This document shows positions 62,450 through 64,000 of a stretch of 64,000 bases of DNA, in pieces; position 1 is the first letter of the stretch; every line of letters begins with the position of its first letter. The notes beneath the pieces were generated by a model. It searched no databases. It saw only the letters and a list, made by a program, of their open reading frames with translations, and was not told the DNA's origin. The position numbers and the translations under genes are program-made. The DNA is from Rs1 sp038900335 (lineage in GTDB: Bacteria; Pseudomonadota; Gammaproteobacteria; Pseudomonadales; Balneatricaceae): NCBI GenBank assembly GCA_038900335.1, contig JBBMRB010000009.1:89351-153350 (forward strand). Direction: 5' to 3'.

Positions 62450-63724
62450 ATGGATGGTTTTTTAATAACAGCTATTAGCTTAGGGGTAACCGTACTTTTT
62501 ATAGTGGGTGTGCCTATTTTTTTGGTTATTTCATTATGGGTAGTCGGTGTTAGTTTAGTTATCGATTTTACGTTAGCTAACGTAGGAGTCACTTTAAATG
62601 AGGGTTTAAGCTTTTACGGATTACTTGCTTTGCCTTTATTTATATTAACGGGGGATTTGATTAATGCCGCCGGTATTGCCAAACGGCTTTCCGATTTCGC
62701 CTATAGCTGTTTAAGCTGGCTGCGAGGTGGTTTAGGAATGGCAGCGTTGGGAGCCTGTGGAATGTTTGCAGCTATATCAGGGTCAAATTCGGCAACTACC
62801 GCTACCATTGGTGGCATAATGCACCCAGAGATGGTTAAGGGCAATTATGACTCCAAATTTGCAGCGGCCACTATTGCAGCAGGTGGCACAGTCGGAATTA
62901 TCATACCGCCTAGTATCATATTTATCGTTTATGGTTTTATGATGAATTTGCCGATAGGTGAGTTATTTATGGCAGGCCTCATTCCCGGAATATTGATGGT
63001 CGTTGCAATGCAGTTGGTCTGCTATTACATTTGTCGTAAAAACAAATGGGGCATTCTTCAGCCTTTTAATGTCAAAAAGGCAGCAAAAGCGGGGATGCGT
63101 GCCTGGTTGGGGTTCTTAGCAATCGGTATTGTTATCTGGGGTATATACTCTGGTGCATTTTCGCCAACAGAGGCTGCGGGTATAACAACGGGTTTTTGCT
63201 TATTGGCTGGCGTGCTAGTGACTCGTGAAATAAAAATATCTGCTATACCTGCTATTATGATGCGCTCTGGACAGATTACCGGCATGCTAGCGCCACTGAT
63301 TGCGATTTCAATCGTCATGCAACAAGTGCTTTCTTTGTTAGGTGCTAAAGAGTTTATTACCGATGCGATCAATATGCTTGGTGGATACTATCCCGTGTTG
63401 TTTGCATGCTTATTATTAGTGCTCTTAGCAGGGACAGTTTTAGAGAGTTTGCCTAATACCATTATACTAGCGCCAATTTTAGCGCCAATAGCAATGAGTA
63501 TAGGTGTGGACCCCATTCACTTTGCAGTATTATTTCTAATAGGTGATGCGATCGGCTTTATAACACCTCCATATGGTTTGAATCTCTACGTTGCTAGTAG
63601 TATGACCGGAATACCCTATCTGCAATTGGTAAAAGCGACGCTGCCGTATTTGTATGCATTACTAGCTACATGGGTGTTGGTTGCCTATATACCTAGTTTG
63701 AGTTTATGGTTAGTTAATTTCTAA
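62450..63724 (+). CDS. TRAP transporter large permease (DctM type)
   Basis: 424 aa with about twelve hydrophobic segments. The signature GMFAAISGSNSATTATIGGI (about residues 104-123) and AAGGTVGIIIPPSIIFIVYG (about residues 143-162) are typical of DctM. GDAIGFITPPYGLNLYVASS is the matching motif in the second half. It is the sodium-coupled membrane channel of the transporter. AAGGAGACTGTT precedes the ATG. A terminator follows. Confidence 0.92.
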   Translation: MDGFLITAISLGVTVLFIVGVPIFLVISLWVVGVSLVIDFTLANVGVTLNEGLSFYGLLALPLFILTGDLINAAGIAKRLSDFAYSCLSWLRGGLGMAALGACGMFAAISGSNSATTATIGGIMHPEMVKGNYDSKFAAATIAAGGTVGIIIPPSIIFIVYGFMMNLPIGELFMAGLIPGILMVVAMQLVCYYICRKNKWGILQPFNVKKAAKAGMRAWLGFLAIGIVIWGIYSGAFSPTEAAGITTGFCLLAGVLVTREIKISAIPAIMMRSGQITGMLAPLIAISIVMQQVLSLLGAKEFITDAINMLGGYYPVLFACLLLVLLAGTVLESLPNTIILAPILAPIAMSIGVDPIHFAVLFLIGDAIGFITPPYGLNLYVASSMTGIPYLQLVKATLPYLYALLATWVLVAYIPSLSLWLVNF

Positions 63725-63743
63725 TGTGAGTTAGTTAAGATAG

Positions 63744-63766
63744 CGGCGCTATTAAGCGCCGTTTTT
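63744..63766 (+). terminator. terminator of the TRAP operon
   Basis: CGGCGCT (63744-63750) and AGCGCCG (63755-63761) form a perfect 7-bp stem with a four-base loop, followed by TTTTT. It lies 20 bases after the stop codon of the large permease. Confidence 0.88.
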
Positions 63767-63909
63767 ATTTAATACGACTCGACCTCAGGCTGTGTAGTCA
63801 TTAAAGCAGTAACTAGTCAGAGTTAGACGGCTGTTTTGTCTATTAAACAATCAAATTGATGCTTAAATTAACTAAAAAACAGCTTTATTTAATTAAATCA
63901 AATAAAGCG

Positions 63910-63937
63910 TTGACGCGCTGCAAAATCTGTATATAAT
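63910..63937 (+). promoter_or_regulatory. strong rRNA-type promoter at the right edge
   Basis: TTGACG (63910-63915) and a perfect TATAAT (63932-63937) are separated by 16 bases. Upstream is an AT-rich stretch (63876-63905) able to act as UP element, downstream a GC-rich discriminator TCGCCTCCTCGC. These are the marks of rRNA P1 promoters. No coding frame follows within the 63 bases left, so an rRNA operon leader running out of the window is the best reading. The part 63767-63875 shows nothing else. Confidence 0.65.
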
Positions 63938-64000
63938 TCGCCTCCTCGCTACAGGGTGACCCAGAAAGTTACCTTAGAAACACAGCGAGATGATCGGTTT

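Overview
The window is chromosomal DNA from an AT-leaning, probably marine, gammaproteobacterium. The evidence is the Pseudomonas-like order birA-coaX-tRNAs-tuf-tRNA-Trp-secE-nusG-rplKAJL-rpoBC-rpsL-rpsG-fusA-tuf, the neighbouring HAD-rppH-ptsP-lgt-thyA-folA block, use of CoaX (type III pantothenate kinase), a TRAP transporter and an integron-like cassette edge. An Oceanospirillales-like or related lineage fits; I cannot name a genus.

Layout. (1) 1-2064: accessory edge. A well-formed attC-like recombination site (611-710) separates a lipoprotein cassette from a broken DUF2971 cassette, both on the minus strand; no integrase lies inside the window. (2) 2065-11629: carbohydrate uptake and myo-inositol catabolism. 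A ribose-type ABC transporter (binding protein, double ATPase, permease) and a fused iolC read leftward, while iolR (RpiR family), iolG, iolB and a GFA-family zinc protein read rightward. iolA, iolD and iolE are absent. (3) 11654-22416: a complete carbon-phosphorus lyase operon phnCDEFGHIJKLMNP on the minus strand, with matched PhnF-type palindromes in front of phnC and phnF. (4) 22566-28441: a PAS-GGDEF protein, a TauE-type permease, a CitA/DcuS-type two-component pair, a YHS-domain protein and an AraC regulator. (5) 28534-37258: conserved housekeeping genes (HAD phosphatase, rppH, ptsP, NRDE protein, lgt, thyA, folA, birA, coaX). (6) 37390-55960: tRNA genes, two tuf genes and the translation/transcription core (secE, nusG, L11, L1, L10, L7/L12, rpoB, rpoC, S12, S7, EF-G). 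(7) 55979-63766: an accessory catabolic locus of a MocR regulator, GMC oxidoreductase, IclR regulator and a TRAP transporter whose binding protein carries a twin-arginine signal. (8) The right edge carries a very strong promoter with a GC-rich discriminator, looking like the start of an rRNA operon that continues outside.

How the genes work together. The inositol block imports a sugar or polyol and converts it through IolG, IolB and IolC; two LacI-type operators and an RpiR-type palindrome suggest dual control. The phn operon imports phosphonates (PhnCDE), cleaves the C-P bond (PhnGHIJ with PhnKLM) and returns ribose phosphate to metabolism (PhnP, PhnN). The TRAP/GMC locus probably takes up and oxidises an alcohol-type substrate that I cannot identify. 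The core region is ordinary except for three amino-acid differences between the two EF-Tu copies, a terminator-like hairpin directly abutting tRNA-Trp, and separation of the str operon from the S10 operon that usually follows. I found no CRISPR array, prophage or intact insertion sequence.
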